NCBI RefSeq assembly: GCF_005938675.2
Contig: NZ_VCCH02000042.1
Span: forward strand, 1 to 64,000
Length of the DNA: 64,000 nucleotides
Source of the DNA: Mycobacterium sp. KBS0706
Lineage (GTDB): Bacteria; Pseudomonadota; Alphaproteobacteria; DSM-16000; Inquilinaceae
Direction: 5' to 3'
Shown: positions 52,770 to 61,483 of the stretch, piece by piece
Layout of the letters: the number at the start of each line of letters is the position of its first letter
Position numbering within the stretch: position 1 is the first letter of the stretch
The notes under the pieces: model-generated
What the model was told of the DNA's origin: nothing
The model's input: the letters and a program-made list of their open reading frames with translations, nothing else
The model's database searches: none
Position numbers and translations under genes: made by a program

Positions 52770-53831
52770 TTATTGCTGGAGGCCGGGGTACGCCCACAGC
52801 CCGGACGTCCGCATCAGGTCGCGATACACCACCAGCCGTTCGTCGGGGCTGACCTTCGCCGCCTCCTCCAGCGACGGAGCGTCCAGCGCGATCGCCGGCA
52901 CCACGGCGAGGTCCAGCCCGTACTGGGCCAGCGCCTCCTCGACCACCACCCGCGCCCGGCGCATATGGCTGGCGCTGGTCACCAGGATGACCGCGTCGCC
53001 GCCATGGCGTTTGATCAGCGAGGCCGCGTTCAGGCCGTTGCCGACCGTGTCCTTGGCCTTGTCCTCGCCGATGATGCGGTCGCGGTCGACGCCCTTCTCG
53101 ACCAGCCAGCGGGTCATCAGGTCGGCCTCGGTCACCCCGGCCTGGGGCTGGCCGCCGGTGACGATCAGCCGGGCCGTCGGGTTGGTGTTGGCGGCGCGCA
53201 GGGCGACGTCCAGCCGGTCCAGCAGCGTCTGCTGCATCGTGCCGTCCTTGGCCAGGGCATAGCCCAGCACCAGGATCACCGGCTTGCCCGGCAGCGCCGG
53301 CACGGTGGCGGTCGGCGGGTCGGCCAAGATCGCCTCGGTGCGGGCGAAGCGCGCGCGGTACCGCTCGGCCAGCGGGCGGTCCAGGCCGGCCAGGGCGATG
53401 TCGGCCAGCGCCGCGGCATCGGCGTCGCCGCGCACCCGGGCCAGCGCCGCCAGCCAGGCATAGGCGTCGGTGGCGCGCGGATCGTGCCGGGTGATCTCCT
53501 GCAAGGTCGCCTCGGCCTCCGGGATCTTCTTCTGGATGATCTGGGTCGAGGCGACGGCATAGCGGAAATCCAGCCGCTCCGGCGCCAGCGACGAGGCCTC
53601 GGTGAAGGCCTGCTCGACCACGTCGTAGCGGCCGTGCAGGGTGATGCCCTTGAACACCTCCGCCTCGGCCTTCTTTACGTCGCCGCCGGACCAGTAGTAC
53701 TGCATGCCGGTCTCGACCAGGGTGCGGATCCGGCTTTCGGTGGCGTCGTCATAGGCCAGCGCCGGCGCCGTCAGCGCGCCCAGCAGGGCCAGCCCGCAGG
53801 CGATGCGACGGATGATGCGTGTCTGTGTCAT
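52770..53831 (-). CDS. exported YdcF family (DUF218) protein with N-terminal TPR-like region
   Basis: 353 residues. Signal peptide MTQTRIIRRIACGLALLGALTAPALAYD. Residues 35-185 are helical repeats (AEAEVFKGITLHGRYDVVEQAF..., PEAEATLQEITRHDPRATDAYAWLAALARVRG). The C-terminal 165 residues are DUF218: KPVILVLGYALAKDG, RLIVTGGQPQAG, GEDKAKDTVGNGLNAA and ILVTSASHMRRARVVVE. ElyC/SanA-related, but periplasmic and with added repeats. Reaction unknown. Confidence 0.85.
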   Translation of the reverse strand: MTQTRIIRRIACGLALLGALTAPALAYDDATESRIRTLVETGMQYYWSGGDVKKAEAEVFKGITLHGRYDVVEQAFTEASSLAPERLDFRYAVASTQIIQKKIPEAEATLQEITRHDPRATDAYAWLAALARVRGDADAAALADIALAGLDRPLAERYRARFARTEAILADPPTATVPALPGKPVILVLGYALAKDGTMQQTLLDRLDVALRAANTNPTARLIVTGGQPQAGVTEADLMTRWLVEKGVDRDRIIGEDKAKDTVGNGLNAASLIKRHGGDAVILVTSASHMRRARVVVEEALAQYGLDLAVVPAIALDAPSLEEAAKVSPDERLVVYRDLMRTSGLWAYPGLQQ

Positions 53832-53885
53832 GAAGCCCTCCCTCGGCCGGTTCATACGCTAGATTCGCGGGCTGGAGAATCGCCC

Positions 53886-54371
53886 ATGACCGATGACAGT
53901 GTTCGTATCCGACCGTGGCGGCCGGAGGACCGGGCCCTCGGCCTGGATCTCTTCGACAGCAACGTGCCGCGCTTCTTCGCGGCACGGGAGCGGCAGGATT
54001 TCATCGACTTCGTCGACGACCTGCCCGGTCCCTATTTCGTGCTGCAGGATGCGGCGGGCCAGGCTCTGGGCTGCGGCGGCTATGCGGCGGCCGAGGGCGA
54101 CGAAGCGGTGGCGGTGCTGTGCTGGGGCATGGTGCGCGCCGACCGGCACCGCGCCGGGCTGGGCACGGTGCTGCTGACCGGACGGCTCGACCGCATCGCC
54201 CCCGACCCGGCCTACCGGTCGGTGGCGATCGAGACGACGCAGCACAGCCGCGGCTTCTTCGCCCGCCACGGCTTCGTCCAGACGCGGCAGGTGCCGGACG
54301 GCTTCGCCCCCGGCATGGACCTGGTGGAGATGACGCTGGACCTGGACGGGTACCGACGGTCGCGGCGCTAG
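53886..54371 (+). CDS. GNAT family N-acetyltransferase
   Basis: 161 residues. VRIRPWRPEDRALGLDLFDSNVPRFFAARE is the typical first strand and helix. VLCWGMVRADRHRAGLGTVLLTGRLDRI carries the acetyl-CoA loop (R-A-G-L-G), and SRGFFARHGFVQTRQV the final strand. Acceptor unknown; a small stand-alone acetyltransferase. Divergent from the YdcF gene. Confidence 0.88.
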   Translation: MTDDSVRIRPWRPEDRALGLDLFDSNVPRFFAARERQDFIDFVDDLPGPYFVLQDAAGQALGCGGYAAAEGDEAVAVLCWGMVRADRHRAGLGTVLLTGRLDRIAPDPAYRSVAIETTQHSRGFFARHGFVQTRQVPDGFAPGMDLVEMTLDLDGYRRSRR

Positions 54372-55087
54372 GGCTTCAGCAGGAACACCACATACCCCCG
54401 AAACCAGGGGCTGGCGGTCAGGCTGTCCGGCGCTTCCCATTCGCCGTCCTGCACCAGCCCGATCTTGAAGGGCAGGGTCAGCCGGGCGATGCGCGGCAGG
54501 TAGGACCGGTAGCTCGGGATGGTGCGGCGGCCCTGATAGGTCTGCACTACCACCTCGTCGACCACGCCCTGCAGCTGGTTGATCGCCTCCGGATCGGCGT
54601 TGCTGCCCCAGTCCATCAGGCCTGTGATGCTCAACCGGTACTCGGCGGGCAGCTGCGTGCGGAGGTCGCGCAGGAAGGTCGCGTAGTCCTGCAGGTGGCG
54701 GGTGCGGGCGTCGAAATCGATCTGGATGCCGACCACCGGATTGCCGGCCTGCTTCCAGCGCCGGGCCTGGGCCAGGATGGTGGGCAGGATCTGCGGCGGC
54801 CAGCGCAGCGTGTGGGCGCGATAGGCCAGCCAGACCTCGCCCTGGCGCAGCCGTGGCACGGCGATGCCCTGGGCGATCATCCGGGCGGGGCCGGGGCCGC
54901 CGCGCGGCGGGGGATCGATCTGCCCCTGCAGGATGTACAGCGTCCGGGCCTGGGCCAGCACCGGCGGCGGCGCCACCCCCGCCCACAGCCAGAAGGCATC
55001 GTGCTCGGCGGCATCGACGGTGGCGCCGGCGGGCAGCGGCGCCAGCAATAGCGCCGCGGCCAGGGCCCAGCGCGCCAGGCGCCCCAT
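54368..55087 (-). CDS. DUF3142-like exported protein
   Basis: 239 residues with signal peptide (RLARWALAAALLLAPLPAGATV). The body resembles a small TIM-barrel glycosidase-like protein: AHDAFWLWAG-type start (AEHDAFWLWAGVAP), GNPVVGIQIDFDARTRHLQDYATFLRDLR, LSITGLMDWGSN and VVQTYQGRRTIPSYRSYLP. This pattern is that of the DUF3142 family. Function unknown. Two bp downstream of the 744-residue protein, so the two form an operon. The 3' end overlaps the convergent GNAT gene. Confidence 0.78.
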   Translation of the reverse strand: MGRLARWALAAALLLAPLPAGATVDAAEHDAFWLWAGVAPPPVLAQARTLYILQGQIDPPPRGGPGPARMIAQGIAVPRLRQGEVWLAYRAHTLRWPPQILPTILAQARRWKQAGNPVVGIQIDFDARTRHLQDYATFLRDLRTQLPAEYRLSITGLMDWGSNADPEAINQLQGVVDEVVVQTYQGRRTIPSYRSYLPRIARLTLPFKIGLVQDGEWEAPDSLTASPWFRGYVVFLLKP

Positions 55088-55089
55088 CG

Positions 55090-57324
55090 TCACCAATAGT
55101 ATTTCAGGTTCTTCGCCCAGACCGTGTTGCCGTAGCGCGACTTCAGCGTCTGGAACCACTGCTTGCGCTGGTTCTGCGGGATCTCCTGCGGGCCGCAGCC
55201 ATTGCTCTGGCTCGGCGCGAAGCAGTTGATGGCGCGGTACAGCGCATAGGCACGGTCGGTGCGGCCGGCCTTGCCGTCGGCCATCACCTTCATGTAGCCG
55301 TCCAGCCGGGAATAGGCCTTGCCCGGGAACTGGGTCGCGGTGCCGCCCAGCTGCTGGTCGTCCGGCTGGTGGTCGAGGGCGTAGAAATCCAGCCCGTTGC
55401 GCAGCACGAACTCGCCCAGGCAGTTCAGCCCCTGCGGGCTCTCCGGGCTCTTCTGCAGCGTCGCCGCGATCTCCCGGATCGACGGGCAGGTGTAGTCGGA
55501 TTCGGCCGAAGCGCCGTCCCAGTGGAACAGGGTCAGGGACTGGTCCCAGGGCACCGACGGATCCTCCGGCAGCGGGTCGGGCAGCAGCGCCAGGTCGGTG
55601 CCGAAGCCGCGGTAATGGCCGCGCATCAGGTCCTTGTACAGCAGCGTGAACAGGGCGGTGCGGCGCTCTTCCTCGGTCGCGTCCGCTGCCTTGGCCTGCT
55701 GGCGCAGCAGCGCCTGGTCGGCCAGGTTGCGCAGCAGGATCCGGCGGATCTCCGGGCTCTTGACCGGCGATCCGGGCTCGAACACCGCGGCCAGCTTGTC
55801 GTCGCGCTCGTAGTTCATGGCCAGCGCCAGCTCCAGCTGGGCGCGCTGCAGCGGCTTCGCCAGCGGGATCAGCTGCAGCCACAGCGCCTGCGCCCCGGCC
55901 CAGTCGCCCTTGGCCTCCAGCGCGAATCCGCGCAGGGTCTGGCGGCTGAACTCGAGGAAGCTCATGGCGCCGGTCGGCACCGTGTCCGGCAGGCTCTTCA
56001 GCGTCTCGTCCGGCGATTGGGCGACGTAGAACTGGTAGGCGGCGACCAGATAGCCGTGCAGCTCCGGCCGGTCGGCGAAGCGCGGCTTCTGCTGCTCCAG
56101 CGTGTCCAGGCTGATGACCGGGCCGCCGTCGCCGGCGGCGTCGACGCCCTTGTCGCGCATCACCATCAGGTCCATCACCGCCAGCAGCGTCGGGTCGGTG
56201 ACATCGGCGCTGCGCTTCGACACCAGCAGCTTGTTGTCGGTCTCCTGCACCAGCGCGTCGAGCGCCGCGGCGTCGGCCGGGGTCTTGCCCAGCAGCCCGG
56301 CATAGGCGGCGGCCAGCCGGGTCGGGTCGTCGCCCAGCCAGTAGACCCGTCGCAGCAGGCCGCGGGCCGAGGCGGTGTAGAGGCCGTTCGGATAGGCCTG
56401 GAGATAGGCCTCGAACGCCTTTTCCGACTCCGCCAGCACGGCGCGGTCGACATTCTCCAGCTTGGGATAGCCCATCTCGTCGAAGGCGTTCTGCTGCGCC
56501 TGGTTCAAGAGGGTGCGCGCTTCCAGGTAGCGCGCCGTCTCCTGCAGCCAGGGCTGGCCGCTGCCCTCCAGCGCCTTGAACGCCTCCGACGCCTGCGGGA
56601 AGTCGCCGGCATAGAAGGCGACCGCGCCCTGCAGATAACCGGCGAACTGCTTGCCCGGCGCCGACTGCACGCCGGCGGGCACCAGCATCGCCCGCTGCGC
56701 CGCGTCCCAGCTGCAGCTGCCCAGCATGGCCAGGCGCGCCCGGGCCAGCGACAGGCGCTCGGGCCCCGGCAGGTCGGCACTGCCGACCAGCTGCTGCAGG
56801 AAGGCGCGGGCCGCGGCGTCGTCATTGCTGGCGCAGCGGCTGCCTTCGCCGGTGGCGAACAGGTTGCCGCTGCTCTCCGTCGCGGCGGAGGTCACGGCCT
56901 CCGGCGGCACGCCGATCTTCTGGGCCAGCTCGGCCACCGCCGCGCGGTCGGGATCGCCGGCGGGCGGGGTCTCGACCACGGCCGCATCGCCGCCTTCGGC
57001 GGCGGGTGCATCCGCCGGCGCCTCGTCCTGCGGGCCCAGCCGGTCGAGCGGGAACGGCACCAGCGCGTAGCCCATCTCTCGGTCGTATTGCGACGGCGGC
57101 CCGTCCGGCATCGGCGCCAGCCCCTGGTCGGCCAGCAGCAGGCGCAGATTGACCCGGCTGTCATTGGCCGGGCTCAGGAAGGGCAGGTTGTTGCAGCCGT
57201 CGAGCCCGTCCTGCTTCAGCGACCACGTCACCCCGCAGCCGAAATCGCCGCTCGCCTGGGCCGCCTGGATGCCGACGCTGCTGAGCAGCAGCATCATCGG
57301 AAGCAAACCGCGCCGGATCATCAT
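55090..57324 (-). CDS. large exported helical-repeat protein of unknown function
   Basis: 744 residues. Signal peptide MMIRRGLLPMMLLLSSVGIQ...QAS, then FGCGVTWSLKQDGLDGCNNLPFLSPANDSRVNL, in which three Cys may form a disulfide or a lipid site. Residues 180-600 are alpha-helical TPR-like repeats (AGYLQGAVAFYAGDFPQASEAFKALEGSG; YLQAYPNGLYTASARGLLRRVYWLG). The C-terminus has NSCF-type features (INCFAPSQSNGCGPQEIP). No enzyme motif is seen. Probably a periplasmic scaffold or outer-membrane-associated protein working with the DUF3142 partner encoded right after it. Confidence 0.78.
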   Translation of the reverse strand: MMIRRGLLPMMLLLSSVGIQAAQASGDFGCGVTWSLKQDGLDGCNNLPFLSPANDSRVNLRLLLADQGLAPMPDGPPSQYDREMGYALVPFPLDRLGPQDEAPADAPAAEGGDAAVVETPPAGDPDRAAVAELAQKIGVPPEAVTSAATESSGNLFATGEGSRCASNDDAAARAFLQQLVGSADLPGPERLSLARARLAMLGSCSWDAAQRAMLVPAGVQSAPGKQFAGYLQGAVAFYAGDFPQASEAFKALEGSGQPWLQETARYLEARTLLNQAQQNAFDEMGYPKLENVDRAVLAESEKAFEAYLQAYPNGLYTASARGLLRRVYWLGDDPTRLAAAYAGLLGKTPADAAALDALVQETDNKLLVSKRSADVTDPTLLAVMDLMVMRDKGVDAAGDGGPVISLDTLEQQKPRFADRPELHGYLVAAYQFYVAQSPDETLKSLPDTVPTGAMSFLEFSRQTLRGFALEAKGDWAGAQALWLQLIPLAKPLQRAQLELALAMNYERDDKLAAVFEPGSPVKSPEIRRILLRNLADQALLRQQAKAADATEEERRTALFTLLYKDLMRGHYRGFGTDLALLPDPLPEDPSVPWDQSLTLFHWDGASAESDYTCPSIREIAATLQKSPESPQGLNCLGEFVLRNGLDFYALDHQPDDQQLGGTATQFPGKAYSRLDGYMKVMADGKAGRTDRAYALYRAINCFAPSQSNGCGPQEIPQNQRKQWFQTLKSRYGNTVWAKNLKYYW

Positions 57325-57448
57325 TCCTCCCTCGCCCTATCGCGACCGTGGGAATCATCTCCGTCGGTCGTATCAGATCGCCCACCTGGCCGACAGGCCC
57401 GATCCTGTCCACGGCCCAAGGCGAAATCTTGGCCGGGCCAAGGCGATC

Positions 57449-58180
57449 TCAGATGCCGCCCGCCACCTTCAGCACCGTAGCGGTGGTGTAGCGCGCGGCG
57501 CCCGACAGCAGCCAGGCCACCGCCTCGGCGATCTCCTCCGGCTCGCCCGGCCGGCCGGCGGGGATCCGCGCCGTCACCCGCTCCAGCCGCCCCGGCGCAT
57601 GGATCCCGGTCCGGATCATGCCCGGCGACACCGCATTGACCCGGATGCCCTCGGCCGCCAGCTCGCGCCCCAGGCCGATGGTGAAGCTCTCGATCGCACC
57701 CTTGGTCGCGGCGTAGTGGACGTATTCGCCCGGGCTGCCGGTCTGCGCCGCGATCGACGACAGGCTGACGATCGCCCCCTTCGTCCCGGCGGCGCGGAAT
57801 CGGCGCACCGCCTCCCGCGCGCACAGGATCGGGCCGACCAGGTTGACGTCCACGACCTGGCGCAGCGTCTCGGCCTCCAGGTCCGCCAACAGGCCGTTGC
57901 GGCCGGTGATGCCGGCATTGTTGACCAGCCCCTGCACCGGCCCGAAGGCGGCCTCGGCGTCGTCGAACAGGGCCCGGATCTCGTCCTCGCGCGAGACGTC
58001 GGCGGGCAGGGCGATCGCCCGGCCGCCGATGGCCACGATCTTCGCCGCCACGTCCTCGGCAGCTGCGGCATTGGCGCGATAGTTGACGCAGACGGCCCAG
58101 CCGTCCCGTGCGGTCCGGCGGGCGATGGCGGCGCCGATGCCGCGGCCGCCGCCGGTGACGATGAGCAGGCCGTGGCTCAT
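57449..58180 (-). CDS. SDR family oxidoreductase
   Basis: 243 residues, FabG-like short-chain dehydrogenase. Cofactor loop VTGGGRGIGAAIA, NNAGITGRNG, SSIAAQTGSPGEYVHYAATKGAIE with catalytic Ser, Tyr and Lys, and VSPGMIRTGIHAPG. Substrate unknown (sugar or 3-oxoacyl compound). Start overlaps the stop of the Nudix/hydrolase gene (ATGA); last gene of the ftsY-amn operon. Confidence 0.93.
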   Translation of the reverse strand: MSHGLLIVTGGGRGIGAAIARRTARDGWAVCVNYRANAAAAEDVAAKIVAIGGRAIALPADVSREDEIRALFDDAEAAFGPVQGLVNNAGITGRNGLLADLEAETLRQVVDVNLVGPILCAREAVRRFRAAGTKGAIVSLSSIAAQTGSPGEYVHYAATKGAIESFTIGLGRELAAEGIRVNAVSPGMIRTGIHAPGRLERVTARIPAGRPGEPEEIAEAVAWLLSGAARYTTATVLKVAGGI

Positions 58181-60015
58181 AGCCACAGCAGCCTCTCGGC
58201 GAAATCGGCGATCGGCGCGCCGTCGACCATCAGCCCGGCCGGCACCGAGAAATGGCCCTGCGGCCGGACATGGACCTGCGCCTCCGGCACGCCCCAGCGC
58301 CGGGCGATGGCCTGGCCGCCGGCAAAGGGGGTGACGTCGTCCTTGCTGCCCAGCACCATGAAGACGTTGCCGGTGTCCATCTGCGGCCGCTCGACCGGGT
58401 CGGTCAGCGGGCGCCAGCGGCTCAGCGCCGCCTCGGTCCAGCCGGCGGCCGTCAGCGCCCGGTCCAGCCCGAAGGCGCGGGCGAAGGACCCGCCGAGGGC
58501 GATCTCCTCGATCCCCTCCGAGGTGGTGAACAGCAGCAGCGCGTCCGGCCGGCAATCGGCCGGCCAGCCGCCGCAATGGGTGGCGGCCAGCTGCGCCGTC
58601 AGGGCGCCGAAGCTGATGCCGGTCCAGCCCACCGCGCCGCGGCTGGTCTGCCGGGCCCACCGGGTCAGGATGCCGACCTCGCGCACCGCCGCCGACAGGT
58701 GGTCGAGCGCGCCGAGCGGCGTCGACGCCACCATCGGCTCGCCGGCATAGGTGCCCGGGCGCTTGCGCCGGCCGTGCCAGGGCGCCTCGACCAGCACCAC
58801 GCGCAGGCCGCGGCGGACCAGGGATTCGATTTCGCTCAGCGGCCCGCGCAGATGGTCCGGCTCCATGCAGACGCCGTGCAGATGGATCACGGTCGGCGGG
58901 TCGACCGCGTTGCTCGGGGTGAACACCCGGGCCCAGCACGGGCTTTCCGCCGCCGGGTCGGGCGTCGGGAAGGTCAGCCAGTGGTCGGTGCCCAGCTCGC
59001 TCGGCAGCCGCCGTGTCTCGGTTACCGCCGGCAGCGTCTCGGGCAGGCGATAGGCATTCTCCGGATCGGCCAGCCGGGCGCCGTGCCGGGCCTCGACCTC
59101 CGCCTCGGTCGGGATCGCCCAGCGGCAGGCCGGGATCTTGCGGTTGTTGCCGAACAGGGCGAAGCGCAGCCGGCTGGTGGTCAGGGCCGAGGCGGCATCC
59201 AGCCGCGCCTCCTCCGCCGCCACCGCATCGGCCAGGGGCGCGGTGGTGGAGAACAGCAGGCGCTGCCATTCGGCGTCGGCCTGGCGGTGCTGCTCGGTCA
59301 GGCGGGCGACGTCGCGCAGGGTCCGGCCCAGCCAGACCGGCCGCTTGCCCAGGGCGTCGGGCGGGATGTCCAGCTCGGCGCAGAAGCGGCGCAGGTCGCC
59401 GTCCGAGACCACCGCCGCGGCCAGGCTGCGCGACGCCGGCAGGAACCAGCCGCGCAGCAGCGCCAGCGACATGCCGTCGAACCAGGGCCGTGCCACCAGC
59501 CGGCCCAAGGGGGTGCGCATCAGCCGCATCAGGTCGGGCCGCGGCTTCAGCCGCACCGGTCCGCGCCGGCGCTGCGCCCGCTGCCGCGCCGACAGGTGCA
59601 GCACCCGACGCAGCTCCGGCCATTCGATCAGCGCATCGGCCTCCTCCAGCGTCGCCCAGCGCGCCTGGGCGGCGTCGTCGCCGGCCACGGGCTCGCCGGA
59701 CCGCCACTCGGCCTCGACGTCGATGATGGTGTAGTGCCACTCGACCCCGCCCGCGGCGTCGCGGTGGATCGAATCGACCGCGGTGACGATGCCGATCGCC
59801 TCGGCCTCGACCCCGGCCTCCTCGCGGGTCTCGCGCAGCGCGGCCTCGAACAGGGTCTCGCCCAGCTCCTGGCTGCCGCCCGGGATGCTCCACTGCCCGG
59901 CCTGGGGCGCCTTGCCGCGCTGGATCAGCAGCAGCCGGTCGTCGCGCCAGACCACGGCGCCGACCCCGATCCTCGGCCGATCTATGTTGAGAGACGTGCG
60001 TGTGTCCTGGGGCAT
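58177..60015 (-). CDS. Nudix hydrolase fused to ABHD18-like alpha/beta hydrolase
   Basis: 612 residues in one frame. Residues 13-150 are a Nudix hydrolase: RIGVGAVVWRDDRLLLIQRGKAP and a full Nudix box at 47-69 (GSQELGE..RETREEAGV). Residues 165-612 form an alpha/beta hydrolase of the DUF2048/ABHD18 type: HLHGVCMEPDH oxyanion region, GISFG elbow with Ser468, Asp559/560 in GSKDDVTPF, and His588 in PQGHFS. Nudix domains hydrolyse nucleoside diphosphate-X compounds; the hydrolase half is of unknown substrate. Four bp downstream of amn and overlapping the SDR start. A fusion of these two is unusual to me. Confidence 0.9.
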   Translation of the reverse strand: MPQDTRTSLNIDRPRIGVGAVVWRDDRLLLIQRGKAPQAGQWSIPGGSQELGETLFEAALRETREEAGVEAEAIGIVTAVDSIHRDAAGGVEWHYTIIDVEAEWRSGEPVAGDDAAQARWATLEEADALIEWPELRRVLHLSARQRAQRRRGPVRLKPRPDLMRLMRTPLGRLVARPWFDGMSLALLRGWFLPASRSLAAAVVSDGDLRRFCAELDIPPDALGKRPVWLGRTLRDVARLTEQHRQADAEWQRLLFSTTAPLADAVAAEEARLDAASALTTSRLRFALFGNNRKIPACRWAIPTEAEVEARHGARLADPENAYRLPETLPAVTETRRLPSELGTDHWLTFPTPDPAAESPCWARVFTPSNAVDPPTVIHLHGVCMEPDHLRGPLSEIESLVRRGLRVVLVEAPWHGRRKRPGTYAGEPMVASTPLGALDHLSAAVREVGILTRWARQTSRGAVGWTGISFGALTAQLAATHCGGWPADCRPDALLLFTTSEGIEEIALGGSFARAFGLDRALTAAGWTEAALSRWRPLTDPVERPQMDTGNVFMVLGSKDDVTPFAGGQAIARRWGVPEAQVHVRPQGHFSVPAGLMVDGAPIADFAERLLWL

Positions 60016-60019
60016 CGAC

Positions 60020-61483
60020 CTACTGGAAGGCCACTTCGGCGAAGCTGCGCAGCTTGCGGCTGTGCAGCTGTTCCAGCCCCAGCTCGCGCAGCCGCTCCAT
60101 GGCGCGGATGCCGATCTGCAGGTGCTGGCCGACCTGCTGCTTGTAGAAGGCGTCGGCCATGCCCGGCAGCTTTAGCTCGCCATGCAGCGGCTTGTCGGAG
60201 ACGCAGAGCAGCGTGCCGTAGGGCACCCGGAAACGGAAGCCGTTGGCGGCGATGGTCGCGCTCTCCATGTCCAGCGCGATGGCGCGGCTCTGGCTGAAGC
60301 GCTGCACCGGCTCGCGATAGTCGCGCAGCTCCCAGTTGCGGTTGTCGATGGTGGCGACCGTGCCGGTGCGCATCACGCTCTTCAAGCCGTAGCCGCTCAG
60401 GCCGGTGACCTCGCCGACCGCGCGCTCCAGCGCCACCTGGATCTCGGCCAGGGCCGGCACCGGCACCCAGACCGGCAGGTCGGCGTCCAGCACGTGGTCC
60501 TCGCGGACATAGCCATGGGCCAGGACGTAGTCGCCCAGCTTCTGGGTGTTCCTGAGGCCGGCGCAGTGGCCCAGCATGATCCAGGCATGCGGCCGCAGCA
60601 CCGCGATGTGGTCGGTGATGGTCTTGGCGTTGGACGGGCCGACGCCGATGTTGACCATGGTGATGCCGGAATGGTCCGGCCGGGTCAGGTGGTAGGCCGG
60701 CATCTGCGGCAGCCGCGCCGCCGGGGCGCCGCGGGCCCGCCCGCCGGGCATGGTGACGCGGTCGCCGGGCTCGACGAAGGCGTCGTAGCCGCCGCCGTCG
60801 CCCTGCATCAGCTCATAGGCGATGCGGATGAACTCGTCGATGTAGAACTGGTAGTTGGTGAACAGGACGAAGTTCTGGAAATGATCGCAGCCGGTGGCGG
60901 TGTAGTGCTTCAGCCGGAACAGCGAATAGTCCGCCCGCGGCGCCGTGAACAGCGCCAGCGGATGCGGCTCGCCCGGCGGGATCAGCGCGGTGCCGTTGAC
61001 GATGCTGTCGTCCATCATCGCCAGGTCCGGCAGGTCGAACACCGCCCGCATGTGCAGCATGCGCTCGCGGGTCAGGTCGCCCTCGACATGCATGCCGTCG
61101 GGGAAGGCGAAGTGGATCGGGATCGGCGTGTCGCTGACCCCGACCTCGACCGGCACATGGTGGTTGTGGATGATCTGGCCGATCTGCTCGGTCAGGTAGC
61201 GGTGGAACAGCGTCGGCCGGGTGATGGTGCTGGTGAAGGTGCCCGGCCGGTCGACGAAGCCGTAGGACAGGCGGGTGTCGGCCCGGCTGAAATCCTCCAC
61301 CGTGACCGAGAGATAGGGGTAGCAGGCGCGCACTCGCGCCGGCGGCTCTTCGCCGCGGGAATAGGCGCGGAAGGCATCGCGCAGCAGGCCGGTGTTGGCG
61401 TCGTAGATCGCGTGCAGCCGGGCCACGGCCTCGGCGGCATCCCGGAACTGCTCCGGCGCGAAGGTCTGGGGGGTCTTGCTCAT
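60020..61483 (-). CDS. amn: AMP nucleosidase
   Basis: 487 residues; splits AMP to adenine and ribose-5-phosphate. The N-terminal AMP-nucleosidase-specific domain includes RACYPYLSVTVEDFSRADTRLSYGFVDRPGTF. The C-terminal phosphorylase-fold domain has NIGVGPSNAKTITDHIAVLRPHAWIMLGHCAGLR and RAIALDMESATIAANG (active-site Glu/Asp). Start ATG 61483 overlaps the ftsY stop (ATGA). Length is normal for Amn. Confidence 0.96.
   Translation of the reverse strand: MSKTPQTFAPEQFRDAAEAVARLHAIYDANTGLLRDAFRAYSRGEEPPARVRACYPYLSVTVEDFSRADTRLSYGFVDRPGTFTSTITRPTLFHRYLTEQIGQIIHNHHVPVEVGVSDTPIPIHFAFPDGMHVEGDLTRERMLHMRAVFDLPDLAMMDDSIVNGTALIPPGEPHPLALFTAPRADYSLFRLKHYTATGCDHFQNFVLFTNYQFYIDEFIRIAYELMQGDGGGYDAFVEPGDRVTMPGGRARGAPAARLPQMPAYHLTRPDHSGITMVNIGVGPSNAKTITDHIAVLRPHAWIMLGHCAGLRNTQKLGDYVLAHGYVREDHVLDADLPVWVPVPALAEIQVALERAVGEVTGLSGYGLKSVMRTGTVATIDNRNWELRDYREPVQRFSQSRAIALDMESATIAANGFRFRVPYGTLLCVSDKPLHGELKLPGMADAFYKQQVGQHLQIGIRAMERLRELGLEQLHSRKLRSFAEVAFQ

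Noticed and set aside
54853..57480. 875-codon plus-strand frame opposite the 744-residue exported protein
   Set aside because: Low-complexity Arg/Gln/Leu composition with no start signal; the minus-strand gene has a signal peptide and normal composition.
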